A stretch of DNA of 64,000 nucleotides from assembly GCA_003249215.1 (NCBI GenBank), contig QKJR01000097.1, positions 62,001-126,000 on the forward strand, read 5' to 3'. Position numbers and translations under genes: made by a program. Positions 45,924 through 54,840 of this stretch are shown in pieces. This stretch comes from Rhodobacterales bacterium (GTDB lineage: Bacteria > Pseudomonadota > Alphaproteobacteria > Rhodobacterales > Rhodobacteraceae). The notes beneath the pieces are model-generated. The model ran no database searches. It worked only from the letters and a program-made list of their open reading frames with translations, and was not told the DNA's origin. Numbering within the stretch: position 1 is the first letter of the stretch; every line of letters starts with the position of its first letter.

Positions 45924-47542
45924 TCACGCTGGCCGAGGCGCTTCTGGGGATGGCGGCGCGGCGCTGGGGCACGGTGCTGCTCATCGTGCTCTCGCTCGCG
46001 CTGTTCCTGCCCGGCTTCTTCACCCTGCCGCCCTTGGACCGCGACGAGGCGCGCTTTGCGCAATCGAGCCGGCAGATGGTCGCCTCGGGCGATCTGATCG
46101 ACATCCGCTATCAGGAGGTGCCGCGCTACAAGAAACCCGTCGGCATCTACTGGCTGCAGGCGGCCACGGTCGCGTTGACCGGGCCCGAAGCGGCGCCGAT
46201 CTGGAAATACCGCCTGCCCTCGCTGATCGCGGCCATTGCCTCGGTGCTGCTGACCGCGCGGATCGCACGGGTCTTCGCGGGGCCGCAGGCGGGGCTGATC
46301 GCGGGGATGCTGATGGCCGGGGTCTTCAGCCTCGGGATGGAGGCGCGGCTCGCCAAAACCGATGCGGTGATGCTGCTCACCGTGCTGGTCGCACAGGCGG
46401 TGCTGGCGGGGCTTTGGAAGCACGCGCGCGCGGCGGCCTTCGACCCCGTCACCCTGCCCAAAGGGCAGATCGCCGCCTTCTGGATCGCGATTGCGGCGGG
46501 ACTCTTGGTCAAGGGACCGGTCGGGCCGATGATCACCCTACTCTGTGTGCTCGCGCTCATCGGCGTGACGCGACAAGCGCGTTGGCTCGCCGCGCTGCGC
46601 CCCGGGGTCGGGGCGGCGATCGTCGCAGTTCTGGTCCTGCCCTGGGTGATCGCGATCACGCTGAAATCGGGGGGCGCGTTCTGGTCCGCCTCGGTCGGGC
46701 AGGACATGGCGGCGAAACTCGCCTCGGGGCAGGAGAGCCATGGCGCCCCGCCCGGCACCTATCTGATAGCGCTCTGGCTCACCTTCTTCCCGGCCTCGGT
46801 GGCGCTCGCCCTCTCGATCCCGGCGATCTGGCGGGCGCGCACCACCACGGCGATCCTCTTCGCCGCCGCTTGGGCGATCCCCGGCTGGCTCGTCTTCGAG
46901 GCGGCGCCGACCAAGCTCACCCATTACGTCTTGCCGATGTATCCCGCGCTCGCGATTGCGATTGCGGTGGTCTGGTCCGAGGTCGTGGCGGCGCCGCGCC
47001 GGCTCTGGCACTGGATCGCCTTCGGCCTGATCTCGGCGCTGGCCTTGGGCCTTCTGATCGCGGTCGGGGTCTATGCGCTCTCGCTCGGGTCCGTCCCGGT
47101 GCTGCCGCTGGCAGCCGGGGCGCTTGCCCTGATCGGCGGCGGGATCGTGGTGCAGCAGGCGCTCGCCCGTCGCCTGCCCCTCGTCGCGGCGCTCGGCCTC
47201 GCGCTGATGGGGCTCGGCATGACCGGCGGCGCGCTCACCGCCGCCGCCCATGTCGGCCCGATCTGGCCCGCGCCACGGATCGTGGCCGCAGCCGTGGACG
47301 AGGCCTGCCCCGCGCCCACGATTTACACGCAGGGCTATGGCGAGCCCTCGCTCGTCTTCCTCTCGCCCGGGCCGGTGCGCGACACCACGCCGGAGACGGC
47401 GCAGGCACATCTGGCCGAACCCTGCGCGCGGGTTCTGATCCCTGCCGAGATCACGCTCGAAGGGCGGATGCGCGCGGACATCACCGGGATGAACCTCGGC
47501 AACGGCAAGACAATCGACCTGAGGCTCTGGTCGGCGGAGTGA
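45920..47542 (+). CDS. GT39-family glycosyltransferase (ArnT/PMT-like)
   Basis: A 540-residue integral membrane protein with about 12 hydrophobic helices and a C-terminal soluble part. The first periplasmic loop has the catalytic pair in D40-R41-D42-E43 (PLDRDEARFAQ), as in ArnT and PMT enzymes that use polyprenyl-phosphate sugars. It would transfer a sugar, such as aminoarabinose or another residue, to a lipid or protein outside the membrane. No arn genes are nearby. The ATGA overlap couples it to the LOG gene. Confidence 0.88.
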   Translation: MITLAEALLGMAARRWGTVLLIVLSLALFLPGFFTLPPLDRDEARFAQSSRQMVASGDLIDIRYQEVPRYKKPVGIYWLQAATVALTGPEAAPIWKYRLPSLIAAIASVLLTARIARVFAGPQAGLIAGMLMAGVFSLGMEARLAKTDAVMLLTVLVAQAVLAGLWKHARAAAFDPVTLPKGQIAAFWIAIAAGLLVKGPVGPMITLLCVLALIGVTRQARWLAALRPGVGAAIVAVLVLPWVIAITLKSGGAFWSASVGQDMAAKLASGQESHGAPPGTYLIALWLTFFPASVALALSIPAIWRARTTTAILFAAAWAIPGWLVFEAAPTKLTHYVLPMYPALAIAIAVVWSEVVAAPRRLWHWIAFGLISALALGLLIAVGVYALSLGSVPVLPLAAGALALIGGGIVVQQALARRLPLVAALGLALMGLGMTGGALTAAAHVGPIWPAPRIVAAAVDEACPAPTIYTQGYGEPSLVFLSPGPVRDTTPETAQAHLAEPCARVLIPAEITLEGRMRADITGMNLGNGKTIDLRLWSAE

Positions 47543-48772
47543 TCAGGAGGTGCAGGCCGGGCCGATGCCGACCTCGGGCGCAGCGGGCTTCGCCACCCCG
47601 GTCTTCTCGCGCCGCGCGCGCTCGGTCGCGGATTTGAGCTGACCGCAAGCCGCCATGATATCCTCGCCCCGCGGGGTGCGGATGGGCGAGGCATAGCCCG
47701 CCTTGTAGACGATATCGGCGAAGGCCTCGATCCGCTCCCAGTCGCTGCGCTCATAGGGCGCGCCGGGCCATTCGTTGAACGGGATCAGGTTGATCTTGGC
47801 CGGAATGCCGCGAATGAGCTTGACCAGACGCCGCGCATCCGCATCGCTGTCGTTCACGCCCTTGAGCATGACATATTCAAAGGTGATCCGCTCGGAATTC
47901 GACAGGCGGGGATATTCGCGCAACGCATTGAGCAGCGTCTCGATGTTCCAGCGCTTGTTGATCGGCACCAGACGATCGCGCACCTCATCGGTGGTGGCGT
48001 GGAAGCTGACCGCGAGAAGACAGCCGATTTCCTCGGCGGCGCGGGCAATCTCGGGCACCACACCGGAGGTCGAGAGCGTGATCCGGCGGCGCGAGAGCGT
48101 CAGCCCCTCGCCATCCATCACCACCTTCATCGCATCGCGGACATTCTCGAAGTTATAAAGCGGCTCGCCCATCCCCATCAGCACGACGTTGCTGACCAGC
48201 CGCGTTTCATCCTTGGGCGCGCCCTGTTCGGGCCATTCGCCGAGGTCGTCGCGCGCCACCAGCACCTGCCCGACGATCTCGCCCGCGGTCAGGTTGCGCA
48301 CCAACTTCTGCGTGCCGGTATGGCAGAAGGAACAGGTCAGCGTGCAGCCGACCTGAGAGGAAATGCAGAGCGTGCCGCGGTTTTCCTCGGGGATATAGAC
48401 CGCCTCGACCTCATGCCCGCCCGCAATGCGCAGAAGGTATTTGCGCGTACCATCGGCGCTGATCTGACGCGTCACCACCTCGGGCAGGCCGATCTCGAAC
48501 CGCTCGGCCAGCAGCGCGCGATACTCCTTGGCGAGGTTGGTCATCAACGCGAAATCGCGCACGCCCCAATGGTATATCCATTGCCAGATCTGCCCGACCC
48601 GCATTTTCGCCTGCTTCTCGGGCGTGCCGGCCTCGATCAACGCCGCGCGCAGCTGCTCGCGCGTCAGACCCACCAGATTCACAAGGCCGCCCTCGGGCAG
48701 CTTGCGCGGAATGGTCAGCACGTCTTGCGTGATCGGGGCCGCGATCGGGCCTTGGGAGGTGGTCATGGGCAT
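47543..48772 (-). CDS. rlmN: Dual-specificity rRNA/tRNA A2503/A37 methyltransferase RlmN
   Basis: A 409-residue radical-SAM enzyme that methylates C2 of adenosine in 23S rRNA and certain tRNAs. The [4Fe-4S] cysteines are C143, C147 and C150 ([13 protein letters not shown]), and C376 in MAACGQLK is the methyl-carrier Cys. [14 protein letters not shown] and [16 protein letters not shown] are further hallmarks. Two ATG codons (48772 and 48766) are possible; the AGGA site favours the second slightly. It ends two bases after the GT39 stop on the other strand. Confidence 0.95.
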   Translation of the reverse strand: MPMTTSQGPIAAPITQDVLTIPRKLPEGGLVNLVGLTREQLRAALIEAGTPEKQAKMRVGQIWQWIYHWGVRDFALMTNLAKEYRALLAERFEIGLPEVVTRQISADGTRKYLLRIAGGHEVEAVYIPEENRGTLCISSQVGCTLTCSFCHTGTQKLVRNLTAGEIVGQVLVARDDLGEWPEQGAPKDETRLVSNVVLMGMGEPLYNFENVRDAMKVVMDGEGLTLSRRRITLSTSGVVPEIARAAEEIGCLLAVSFHATTDEVRDRLVPINKRWNIETLLNALREYPRLSNSERITFEYVMLKGVNDSDADARRLVKLIRGIPAKINLIPFNEWPGAPYERSDWERIEAFADIVYKAGYASPIRTPRGEDIMAACGQLKSATERARREKTGVAKPAAPEVGIGPACTS

Positions 48773-48836
48773 GTTTCCTGGCTAAGGCGCCTCATATAGG
48801 GGATTCGCGGCGCCCCGGGTAGCAAAAATGCAAAGA

Positions 48837-48853
48837 CCCCGGCAAAGCCGGGG
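48837..48853 (-). terminator. Intrinsic terminator of the IalB gene
   Basis: A perfect 7-bp stem CCCCGGC/GCCGGGG with loop AAA follows the IalB stop by 22 bases. On the minus strand it is followed by TCTTTGCATTTTT. Confidence 0.8.
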
Positions 48854-48874
48854 CCCGCGGTCGATGTTGGGCGC

Positions 48875-49399
48875 TTATTTGCAGCGCGTCGCGGCCTCGT
48901 CCATCGCGGCGGTGAAACCCATGAGCGAGAATTTATCGCTGGTCTGGGTGCCACGGCCGGAACGGCCAGTTACCGTCACATCGGCGCCCCCTTTGAGCGC
49001 CGCGATGATCTTGGCATCCTCCTCGGGCGAGCCCGCCCAGGCGCCTTCGCCATCGGTGAAGAGGGTGAATTTCTGGCCGTTGTTGACCACCATCTCGACG
49101 GTCGAGCCACCGGCGAAGGGGTAACCGCCCATGAACGAGATCTCACCGGCCTTGCCGGGGCGATAGGTCACGAACAGAAGGATATCGCCGCGGCGCACCT
49201 GAACCGCCTTGCCGTCCTTGGTGTTCACCGTTTCCTTGGGCGCCGAGACGCCCCAGCATTCCTTCGGGCTCTCCTCGACGAAGACGCTCCAGTCGGTGCT
49301 GGCGGCCACGCGGTTGCTGCTTTGCGCCAGTGCGCCCGAACCGATCAGGGCCGAAGCGCCCAAGGCCAGCAGCGCGCCCTGCAGGAAGTTAGATTTCAT
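48875..49399 (-). CDS. Invasion-associated locus B (IalB) family protein
   Basis: A 174-residue exported protein: signal peptide ending near ALA-QSS, then ASTDWSVFVEESPKECWGVSAP, VRRGDILLFVTYRPGK and the C-terminal ATRCK Cys, the usual pattern of IalB relatives. The two cysteines may form a disulfide. IalB is linked to host-cell invasion in Bartonella, but homologues are common in free-living alphaproteobacteria, where the role is unknown. The ATG at 49399 precedes the signal; the longer ORF lies in the promoter region. Confidence 0.87.
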   Translation of the reverse strand: MKSNFLQGALLALGASALIGSGALAQSSNRVAASTDWSVFVEESPKECWGVSAPKETVNTKDGKAVQVRRGDILLFVTYRPGKAGEISFMGGYPFAGGSTVEMVVNNGQKFTLFTDGEGAWAGSPEEDAKIIAALKGGADVTVTGRSGRGTQTSDKFSLMGFTAAMDEAATRCK

Positions 49400-49453
49400 G
49401 GTCACAGCCTCCAAGCTGCCAGATGCCTCTTGCCCGCCCGTTTCCGGTCTCGC

Positions 49454-49473
49454 GGGGCTTTTGCCCCTTTTTT
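49454..49473 (+). terminator. Orphan intrinsic terminator in the IalB-asparaginase gap
   Basis: GGGGC (49454-49458), loop TTTT, GCCCC (49463-49467) and TTTTTT (49468-49473) form a short canonical terminator on the plus strand. No plus-strand gene precedes it within 1.9 kb, so it could be a leader attenuator for the asparaginase gene or the end of a small RNA. Confidence 0.6.
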
Positions 49474-49584
49474 CGAATGGCGGATGCGATTTCAACTCGA
49501 TATGTCCTCAATAACGCAAAAGTGCCGCTCTGGGAAAGGCCCCTTGGCGGGATTTCGCGCATCACAGCAGGGGAGATCGGCACG

Positions 49585-50574
49585 ATGACGGCGCAGGCGA
49601 TGATCGAATTGTGGCGGGGCGGGATGCTAGAATCGGTTCATGCCGGCCATGCGGTGATCTATGGCCCGGGCGGGATCGAGGCGGCCTGGGGCGACCCCGA
49701 TCAGGTGATCTTCCCGCGCTCGTCTTGCAAGATGATCCAGGCGCTGCCGCTGATCGAGAGCGGCGCCGCGGCCGCCGCGCGGCTGTCCGAGCGGCAACTC
49801 GCGCTCTCCTGCGCGAGCCATTCGGGCGCGGCGCTGCACACCCATGCGGTGGCCGACTGGCTTGGCGCGCTCGGCATGTCGGAAACCGATCTGCGCTGCG
49901 GCAGCCACATGCCGCAGGACCGCGCGGAGAACAAGCGCCTGACCTGTTCCGACGAGGCGCCCTGCCAGCTCCACAACAACTGCTCGGGCAAGCACGCGGG
50001 CTTTCTGACGCTGAACCGCCACATCGGCGGGGGCAGCGAATATGTCGAGCTCGATCACCCCGTTCAGGTGGCGATCAAGGCCGCCTTCGAGGAGGTCACC
50101 GGGGAAACCTCGCCCGGGCACGGCATCGACGGCTGCTCGGCGCCGAATTTCGCCTGCACGGTGACCGGCCTTGCCCGCGCGATGCAGGTCTTCGCCGGCG
50201 CGAACCCCGAGGGCGGCCCGCGCGGGGCCGCCGCCGCACGGCTTGCCCGCGCCATGGCCGCCTTCCCCGAGATGGTGGCGGGCGAGGGCCGCGCCTGCAC
50301 GAAACTGATGCGCGCGATGGGCGGGCGCGTCGCGGTCAAGACCGGCGCCGAGGCGGTCTTCGTCGCGATCCTGCCCGAACAAAAGCGCGGCATCGCGCTC
50401 AAGATCGTGGATGGCGGCACGCGGGCGTCGGAGGCCGCGATCACCGCGCTGCTGATCAGGCTCGGCGCGCTCGATCCCGCCCATCCGGTGGTCGAGGATC
50501 TGATCCCGAGCGTGCAGAAGAACTGGCGCGGCCTCGTCACCGGGCAGATGCGCGTGGCCCCCGGCTTCGCCTGA
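49585..50574 (+). CDS. L-asparaginase, ReAV (class 3) type
   Basis: A 329-residue enzyme of the PF06089 family. Residues that fit the Rhizobium etli ReAV active site are S46-S47-C48-K49 (FPRSSCKMIQ), C133 and K136 (NNCSGKHAGF) and C184 (IDGCSAPNF), the last three matching its zinc site. It hydrolyses asparagine to aspartate and ammonia in the cytoplasm. I start at ATG 49585; the ORF upstream, open to 49423, is not supported by homologue-like sequence. It converges on the TSUP gene over a perfect inverted repeat. Confidence 0.88.
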   Translation: MTAQAMIELWRGGMLESVHAGHAVIYGPGGIEAAWGDPDQVIFPRSSCKMIQALPLIESGAAAAARLSERQLALSCASHSGAALHTHAVADWLGALGMSETDLRCGSHMPQDRAENKRLTCSDEAPCQLHNNCSGKHAGFLTLNRHIGGGSEYVELDHPVQVAIKAAFEEVTGETSPGHGIDGCSAPNFACTVTGLARAMQVFAGANPEGGPRGAAAARLARAMAAFPEMVAGEGRACTKLMRAMGGRVAVKTGAEAVFVAILPEQKRGIALKIVDGGTRASEAAITALLIRLGALDPAHPVVEDLIPSVQKNWRGLVTGQMRVAPGFA

Positions 50575-50593
50575 TCGCCGCTTTTCTTGGCTC

Positions 50594-50648
50594 AAATACT
50601 CCCGCCGGAGGCAGCGACCAATGGTGGGTGCCTCCGGCGGGAGTATTT
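50594..50648. terminator. Perfect 20-bp inverted repeat, bidirectional terminator (AAATA-core copy 5)
   Basis: AAATACTCCCGCCGGAGGCA at 50594-50613 is exactly mirrored at 50629-50648, with a 15-base loop. It lies between the converging asparaginase and TSUP genes. Each arm is a copy of the repeat family; on either strand the stem ends in ATTT. Confidence 0.87.
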
Positions 50649-50665
50649 CGACCAGGAAATGCCGC

Positions 50666-51424
50666 TCAGATCATCTGCCAGATCAGCCGCAGCGCCAGCG
50701 CGCTCGAAGTCACGACCAGGAGCGGCTTGATCACTTTCGCGCCCACCCGCATCGCGAGCCGTGCGCCAAGCCGTGCGCCCGCGATCTGCGCCACCCCCAT
50801 GGCAAGCCCCGTGATCCACCAGGGCGCACCGACCGCTGCAAAGGCCACGAGACCGCCGAGGTTCGAGGCGAGGTTCAGCAGTTTCGTATGCGCCGTCGCC
50901 TTGAGCACGCCATAGCCCGCCAGCGTCACGAAGCCGATCATGTAGAAAGACCCCGCCCCCGGCCCGATCAGCCCGTCATAGCCGCCGATCAGCGGCACCA
51001 CGAAAGCGGCGAAGGTCGCGGGCGTGATCCTTTGCACCCGGTCGGTATCGTCGAGCCCCTTCTTGAAGGCAAAGAAAGCCGCGATCCCGATCAGGATCAC
51101 CGGCAGCGCCAGCCGCAACCCCTCGGTCGGGATCACCGAGGCGAGCAGCGCCCCGCAGAGCCCCGCGACGAAGGCAATCGCTGCAGGGCCCAACTGACTG
51201 CGCAAGCGGACATGCCCCGAGGCGGCATAGGAGAGCGCCGCGGTCGCCGTACCGAAGACGCCCTGCACCTTGTTCGTGGACAGCGCCTGCAGCGGCGTCG
51301 CCCCCGCCAGAAGCAGAACCGGAAGCGTGATCAGCCCACCACCGCCCGCAATCGAATCGATGAAACCGGCAAAGAAGGCCGCGCCGATCAGCAGCAGCGC
51401 AAGGTCGAGCGAGACTTCGAACAT
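50666..51424 (-). CDS. TSUP-family (TauE/SafE) permease
   Basis: A 252-residue membrane protein with about eight hydrophobic segments. The duplicated family motif appears as GFIDSIAGGGGLITLPVLLLAG and, in the second half, GGYDGLIGPGAGSFY; LSTNKVQGVFGTATAA lies between. Members move sulfite, sulfoacetate, taurine-derived or other anions. ATG at 51424 fits better than a GTG at 51442. It stands alone and converges with the asparaginase gene. The substrate is not evident. Confidence 0.9.
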   Translation of the reverse strand: MFEVSLDLALLLIGAAFFAGFIDSIAGGGGLITLPVLLLAGATPLQALSTNKVQGVFGTATAALSYAASGHVRLRSQLGPAAIAFVAGLCGALLASVIPTEGLRLALPVILIGIAAFFAFKKGLDDTDRVQRITPATFAAFVVPLIGGYDGLIGPGAGSFYMIGFVTLAGYGVLKATAHTKLLNLASNLGGLVAFAAVGAPWWITGLAMGVAQIAGARLGARLAMRVGAKVIKPLLVVTSSALALRLIWQMI

Positions 51425-51550
51425 CGGCACCCCGAATGGCACAGGAGAAAACGGAGCGCCCTACATCCGCCTCCGCCCGAGGCTTGTAAAGGGGGCGCTT
51501 GAGGGCGGCCCGGCGCGCGGCTAAGGTCGCGCCGGTCAAGGAGGATCGCC

Positions 51551-52429
51551 ATGCATTACCCCCGGCTCGCGCAGTTTGCGGCCCCGGCGGCACCGCGCGC
51601 CGAGTTCTGGCGCACCGGGCTCGGCATGGCGGGGATCGCCCTGCTCTACCTTGCGGCGACCTATGGGCTCCTTGGCCTTCTGGCCGGGCAGATGGCCCCG
51701 CTCGCCTTCGCGCGACTGATGCAGGCGATGGCGCAGGGCTCGAGCCCCGGCGGGCTGATGCTGCTGCTGGCGAGTTTCCTGCCCCTTGGCGCGGCGGTGA
51801 TCTTCGTAACCCAAAGCCTGCATGCACGCCCCTTCGCAACGCTTCTGGGTCACCGCACGGCACCCGATTTTGCCCGTGTTCTGGTGCCGCTGCTCGGGTT
51901 GATCCTCGTGACACTGCCGTTTCAGCTCATGGACCCCGATGTCGGCCGCGCCACACCGCTCGGGCGGGTGCTGAGCTGGCTGCCGCTCGCGCTGCCAATG
52001 CTTCTGGTGCAGGTCGGCGCCGAAGAACTCGTCTTTCGCGGCTATCTGCTGCAACAACTCGCCGCGCGCAGTCGAAACCCGATCCTGTGGATGCTGGCGC
52101 CCTCGGCGCTCTTCGGCGCGTTGCACTTCTCGCCCGCGGATTTCGGCACCAACGCGATCTGGCCGGTGCTCTGGGCACTCGTCTTCGGCTGCCTCGCCGC
52201 CGATCTGACGGCGCGGGCGGGCAATCTCGGCCCCGCGCTCGCCTTCCACTTCGCCACCAACCTCTCGTCGATGCTGCTCGTCGGGCTTTACGGCAATCTC
52301 GACGGGCTCTCGCTCTATACGCTCGTGATCAACACCCGAGACCTCGGCGCGCTCGGCCCCTATCTCGCGGTCGATTTCGCAGCGATGATTGCGGCCTGGC
52401 TCGCGGCGCGGCTGATGCTGCGCCTTTGA
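51551..52429 (+). CDS. CPBP-family intramembrane metalloprotease
   Basis: A 292-residue multi-helix membrane protein with the Abi/CPBP motifs: E158-E159 and R163 in [15 protein letters not shown], a His in [15 protein letters not shown] near residue 197, and HxxxN in [11 protein letters not shown]. The family contains Rce1-like CAAX proteases and bacteriocin-immunity proteins. An AAGGAGG site at 51539-51545 precedes the ATG. It is followed after 67 bases by accD, which has its own promoter. The target is unknown. Confidence 0.9.
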   Translation: MHYPRLAQFAAPAAPRAEFWRTGLGMAGIALLYLAATYGLLGLLAGQMAPLAFARLMQAMAQGSSPGGLMLLLASFLPLGAAVIFVTQSLHARPFATLLGHRTAPDFARVLVPLLGLILVTLPFQLMDPDVGRATPLGRVLSWLPLALPMLLVQVGAEELVFRGYLLQQLAARSRNPILWMLAPSALFGALHFSPADFGTNAIWPVLWALVFGCLAADLTARAGNLGPALAFHFATNLSSMLLVGLYGNLDGLSLYTLVINTRDLGALGPYLAVDFAAMIAAWLAARLMLRL

Positions 52430-52458
52430 TTGCAATTCCCGCCCACCCGGCTTATCTG
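52430..52458 (+). promoter_or_regulatory. Sigma-70-like promoter for accD
   Basis: TTGCAA (52430-52435), a 17-base spacer and TATCTG (52453-52458) precede the accD ATG at 52497 by a leader of about 33 bases. Picked by eye. Confidence 0.45.
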
Positions 52459-52496
52459 GGGCGGACGCGAGGGAACCACCAAGGGGTCCAAGACCG

Positions 52497-53417
52497 ATGA
52501 ACTGGATTTCGAACTACGTCCGCCCGAAGATCAACTCGCTGTTTTCGCGCCGCGAAATCCCCGAGAATCTTTGGACGAAATGCCCCGAATGCGGGACCAT
52601 GCTGTTCCACCGCGAACTGGCCGAGAACCTCAACGTCTGCACCAATTGCGATCACCACATGGCGATCACCCCGCGCGAGCGCTTCGCCGCGCTCTTCGAC
52701 GGGGGCATCTTTACCGAGGTCAAGGTGCCCGAGCCGATCGCCGATCCGCTGCAGTTCAAGGATCAGAAGAAATACCCCGACCGGATGAAAGCGGCGCAGA
52801 AGTCGACCGGCGAGAAAGAGGCGATGCTGGTCGCCGAGGGCGAGATCGGCCGCACCCCGATCGTGGCCGCGGCGCAGGATTTCTCCTTCATGGGCGGCTC
52901 GATGGGCATGTATGTCGGCAATGCGATCGTTGCCGCAGCCGAACGCGCCGTGAAACTGAAACGCCCGCTCGTCTTGTTCTCCGCCGCCGGTGGCGCGCGG
53001 ATGCAGGAGGGCATCCTGAGCCTGATGCAGATGCCGCGCACCACCGTCGCCGTCGAGATGCTGCGCGAGGCGAAACTGCCCTATATCGTGGTTCTGACCC
53101 ATCCGACGACCGGCGGCGTCACCGCATCCTATGCGATGCTGGGCGATGTGCAGATCGCCGAACCCAATGCGCTCATTTGCTTCGCCGGCCCCCGCGTCAT
53201 CGAACAGACGATCCGCGAGAAGCTGCCCGAGGGCTTCCAACGCGCGGAATATCTGCTCGATCACGGGATGCTCGACCGTGTCACCCACCGCAAGAAGATG
53301 CGCGAGGAACTGGTCACCCTCCTGCGGATGCTGATGGGCCTGCCCCCGGCGATCGCGGGCGACCTGCCCGCCCCCAAAGCCGAGACCAAGGCCGAAGCCA
53401 AAACCGCCAAGGCCTGA
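52497..53417 (+). CDS. accD: Acetyl-CoA carboxylase carboxyltransferase subunit beta
   Basis: A 306-residue crotonase-fold subunit that, with AccA, transfers carboxylate from biotin to acetyl-CoA. The N-terminal zinc ribbon [12 protein letters not shown]...CTNCDHH is clear (four Cys), followed by [20 protein letters not shown] and [12 protein letters not shown] variable Lys/Ala-rich tail ends the protein. It stands before folC, the usual order in proteobacteria, with a repeat element between the two. Confidence 0.96.
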   Translation: MNWISNYVRPKINSLFSRREIPENLWTKCPECGTMLFHRELAENLNVCTNCDHHMAITPRERFAALFDGGIFTEVKVPEPIADPLQFKDQKKYPDRMKAAQKSTGEKEAMLVAEGEIGRTPIVAAAQDFSFMGGSMGMYVGNAIVAAAERAVKLKRPLVLFSAAGGARMQEGILSLMQMPRTTVAVEMLREAKLPYIVVLTHPTTGGVTASYAMLGDVQIAEPNALICFAGPRVIEQTIREKLPEGFQRAEYLLDHGMLDRVTHRKKMREELVTLLRMLMGLPPAIAGDLPAPKAETKAEAKTAKA

Positions 53418-53421
53418 TCCT

Positions 53422-53470
53422 TATCATCTGTGCGAAAATATCCCGGGGGTCCGGGGGCTGCGCCCCCGGC
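53422..53470 (+). repeat. AAATA-core element with hairpin, copy 6
   Basis: TCATCTGTGCGAAAATATCC (53424-53443) matches copy 2 closely. A perfect 8-bp hairpin CCGGGGGC (53451-53458), loop TGC, GCCCCCGG (53462-53469) follows. It lies in the 73-base accD-folC gap. Confidence 0.8.
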
Positions 53471-53490
53471 CTTCGCACGAGGTCCCAGCG

Positions 53491-54762
53491 ATGCCCCAAC
53501 CCTCCGATGAAATCCTCGCCCGCCTGATGTCGCTGCACCCCAAGGTGATCGACCTCACCTTGGACCGGATGGAGCGTATCCTCGCCGCGCTCGACCATCC
53601 CGAGGCCGCGATCCCGCCCGCAATCCATATCGCAGGCACCAATGGCAAGGGCTCGACCCAGGCGATGATCCGCGCGGGGCTCGAGGCCGCCGGGAAATCG
53701 GTCCATGCCTATACCTCGCCGCATCTGGCGCGCTTTCACGAGCGGATCCGGCTGGCCGGTCAGCTGATCTCGGAACCCGCGCTGGCAGCCCTCCTCGACG
53801 AGTGCGAGGCGGCGAATGGCGGCGAGCAGATCACCTTCTTCGAGATCACCACCGCCGCGGCCTTCCTCGCCTTCGCGCGCACGCCCGCCGATTTCACGCT
53901 GCTCGAGGTCGGCCTCGGCGGGCGGCTCGACGCGACGAATGTGATGACCCCGCGTCTGTCGATCATCACCCCCGTCTCGATCGACCATCAGCAATTCCTC
54001 GGCGAGACCCTGCCCGAAATCGCGGGCGAAAAGGCCGGGATCATCGAGCGCCGCGTGCCGGTCATCGTCGGGCCGCAGCAGGAGGAAGCGATGGAGGTCA
54101 TCGAGGCCCGCGCCGCGCGGCTCGGCGCGCCGGTGATCGCCTACGGCCAGCACTGGCATGCCTTCGAGGAGCGCGGGCGGCTGATCTATCAGGACGAGAC
54201 CGGCCTTCTCGACCTGCCCCTGCCGAACCTGCCCGGGCCGCATCAGATCGAGAACGCCGGTGCCGCGATTGCAGCACTTCGTCATCTGGGCTTTGACGAG
54301 ACCGCCTGCGAGGCCGCCGTCACCCGCGCCGAATGGCCCGCGCGGATGCAGCGCCTGCGCCGCGGGCCGCTGGTCGAGGCGGCGCCCGGGGTCGAGCTCT
54401 GGCTCGATGGCGGACACAACCCGGCGGGCGGCGCCGCGGTCGCCGCGACACTCGGCCGGATGCCGCAGCGGCCAACGCATCTGATTTGCGGGATGCTCAA
54501 CACCAAGGATGTGCGCGGCTACATGCGCCCGCTCGCCACCCATGCCGCGAGCCTCACCGCCGTCGAGATCCCGGGCGAGAAGAACACGCTGCCCGCCGAA
54601 GTGACGGCGAAGGCCGCGCACGATGCGGGCTTTGGCCAGGTCGCGACCGCCGGATCGGTGGCCGAGGCACTGGCCGCGATCGCCGCCACCGACAGCCAGG
54701 CCCGCGTGCTCATTTGCGGCTCGCTCTATCTCGCCGGTCAGGTACTCAAGGAGAACGGCTGA
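53491..54762 (+). CDS. folC: Bifunctional folylpolyglutamate/dihydrofolate synthase
   Basis: A 423-residue Mur-ligase-like enzyme adding glutamate to dihydropteroate and folates. The P-loop is HIAGTNGKGSTQAM near residue 50, followed by SPHLARFHERIR and LLEVGLGGRLDATN; a later WLDGGHNPAGG marks the C-terminal domain. Start ATG at 53491 is the first in frame past the repeat element. It is separated by 73 bases from accD and by 78 from the LLM gene. Confidence 0.94.
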   Translation: MPQPSDEILARLMSLHPKVIDLTLDRMERILAALDHPEAAIPPAIHIAGTNGKGSTQAMIRAGLEAAGKSVHAYTSPHLARFHERIRLAGQLISEPALAALLDECEAANGGEQITFFEITTAAAFLAFARTPADFTLLEVGLGGRLDATNVMTPRLSIITPVSIDHQQFLGETLPEIAGEKAGIIERRVPVIVGPQQEEAMEVIEARAARLGAPVIAYGQHWHAFEERGRLIYQDETGLLDLPLPNLPGPHQIENAGAAIAALRHLGFDETACEAAVTRAEWPARMQRLRRGPLVEAAPGVELWLDGGHNPAGGAAVAATLGRMPQRPTHLICGMLNTKDVRGYMRPLATHAASLTAVEIPGEKNTLPAEVTAKAAHDAGFGQVATAGSVAEALAAIAATDSQARVLICGSLYLAGQVLKENG

Positions 54763-54840
54763 GCCCACAGCGCCTGTGCGCCGATGCGGATAGTGTCGCG
54801 GCCCCACCGCGCCTATCTTGGCGCCAACAGGAGATTTGCC

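Noticed and set aside
49423-49584. N-terminal extension or leader peptide of the asparaginase
   Set aside because: The frame is open but lacks family-like sequence and runs through the hairpin-U6 terminator; the AGGGGAG site supports the ATG at 49585.
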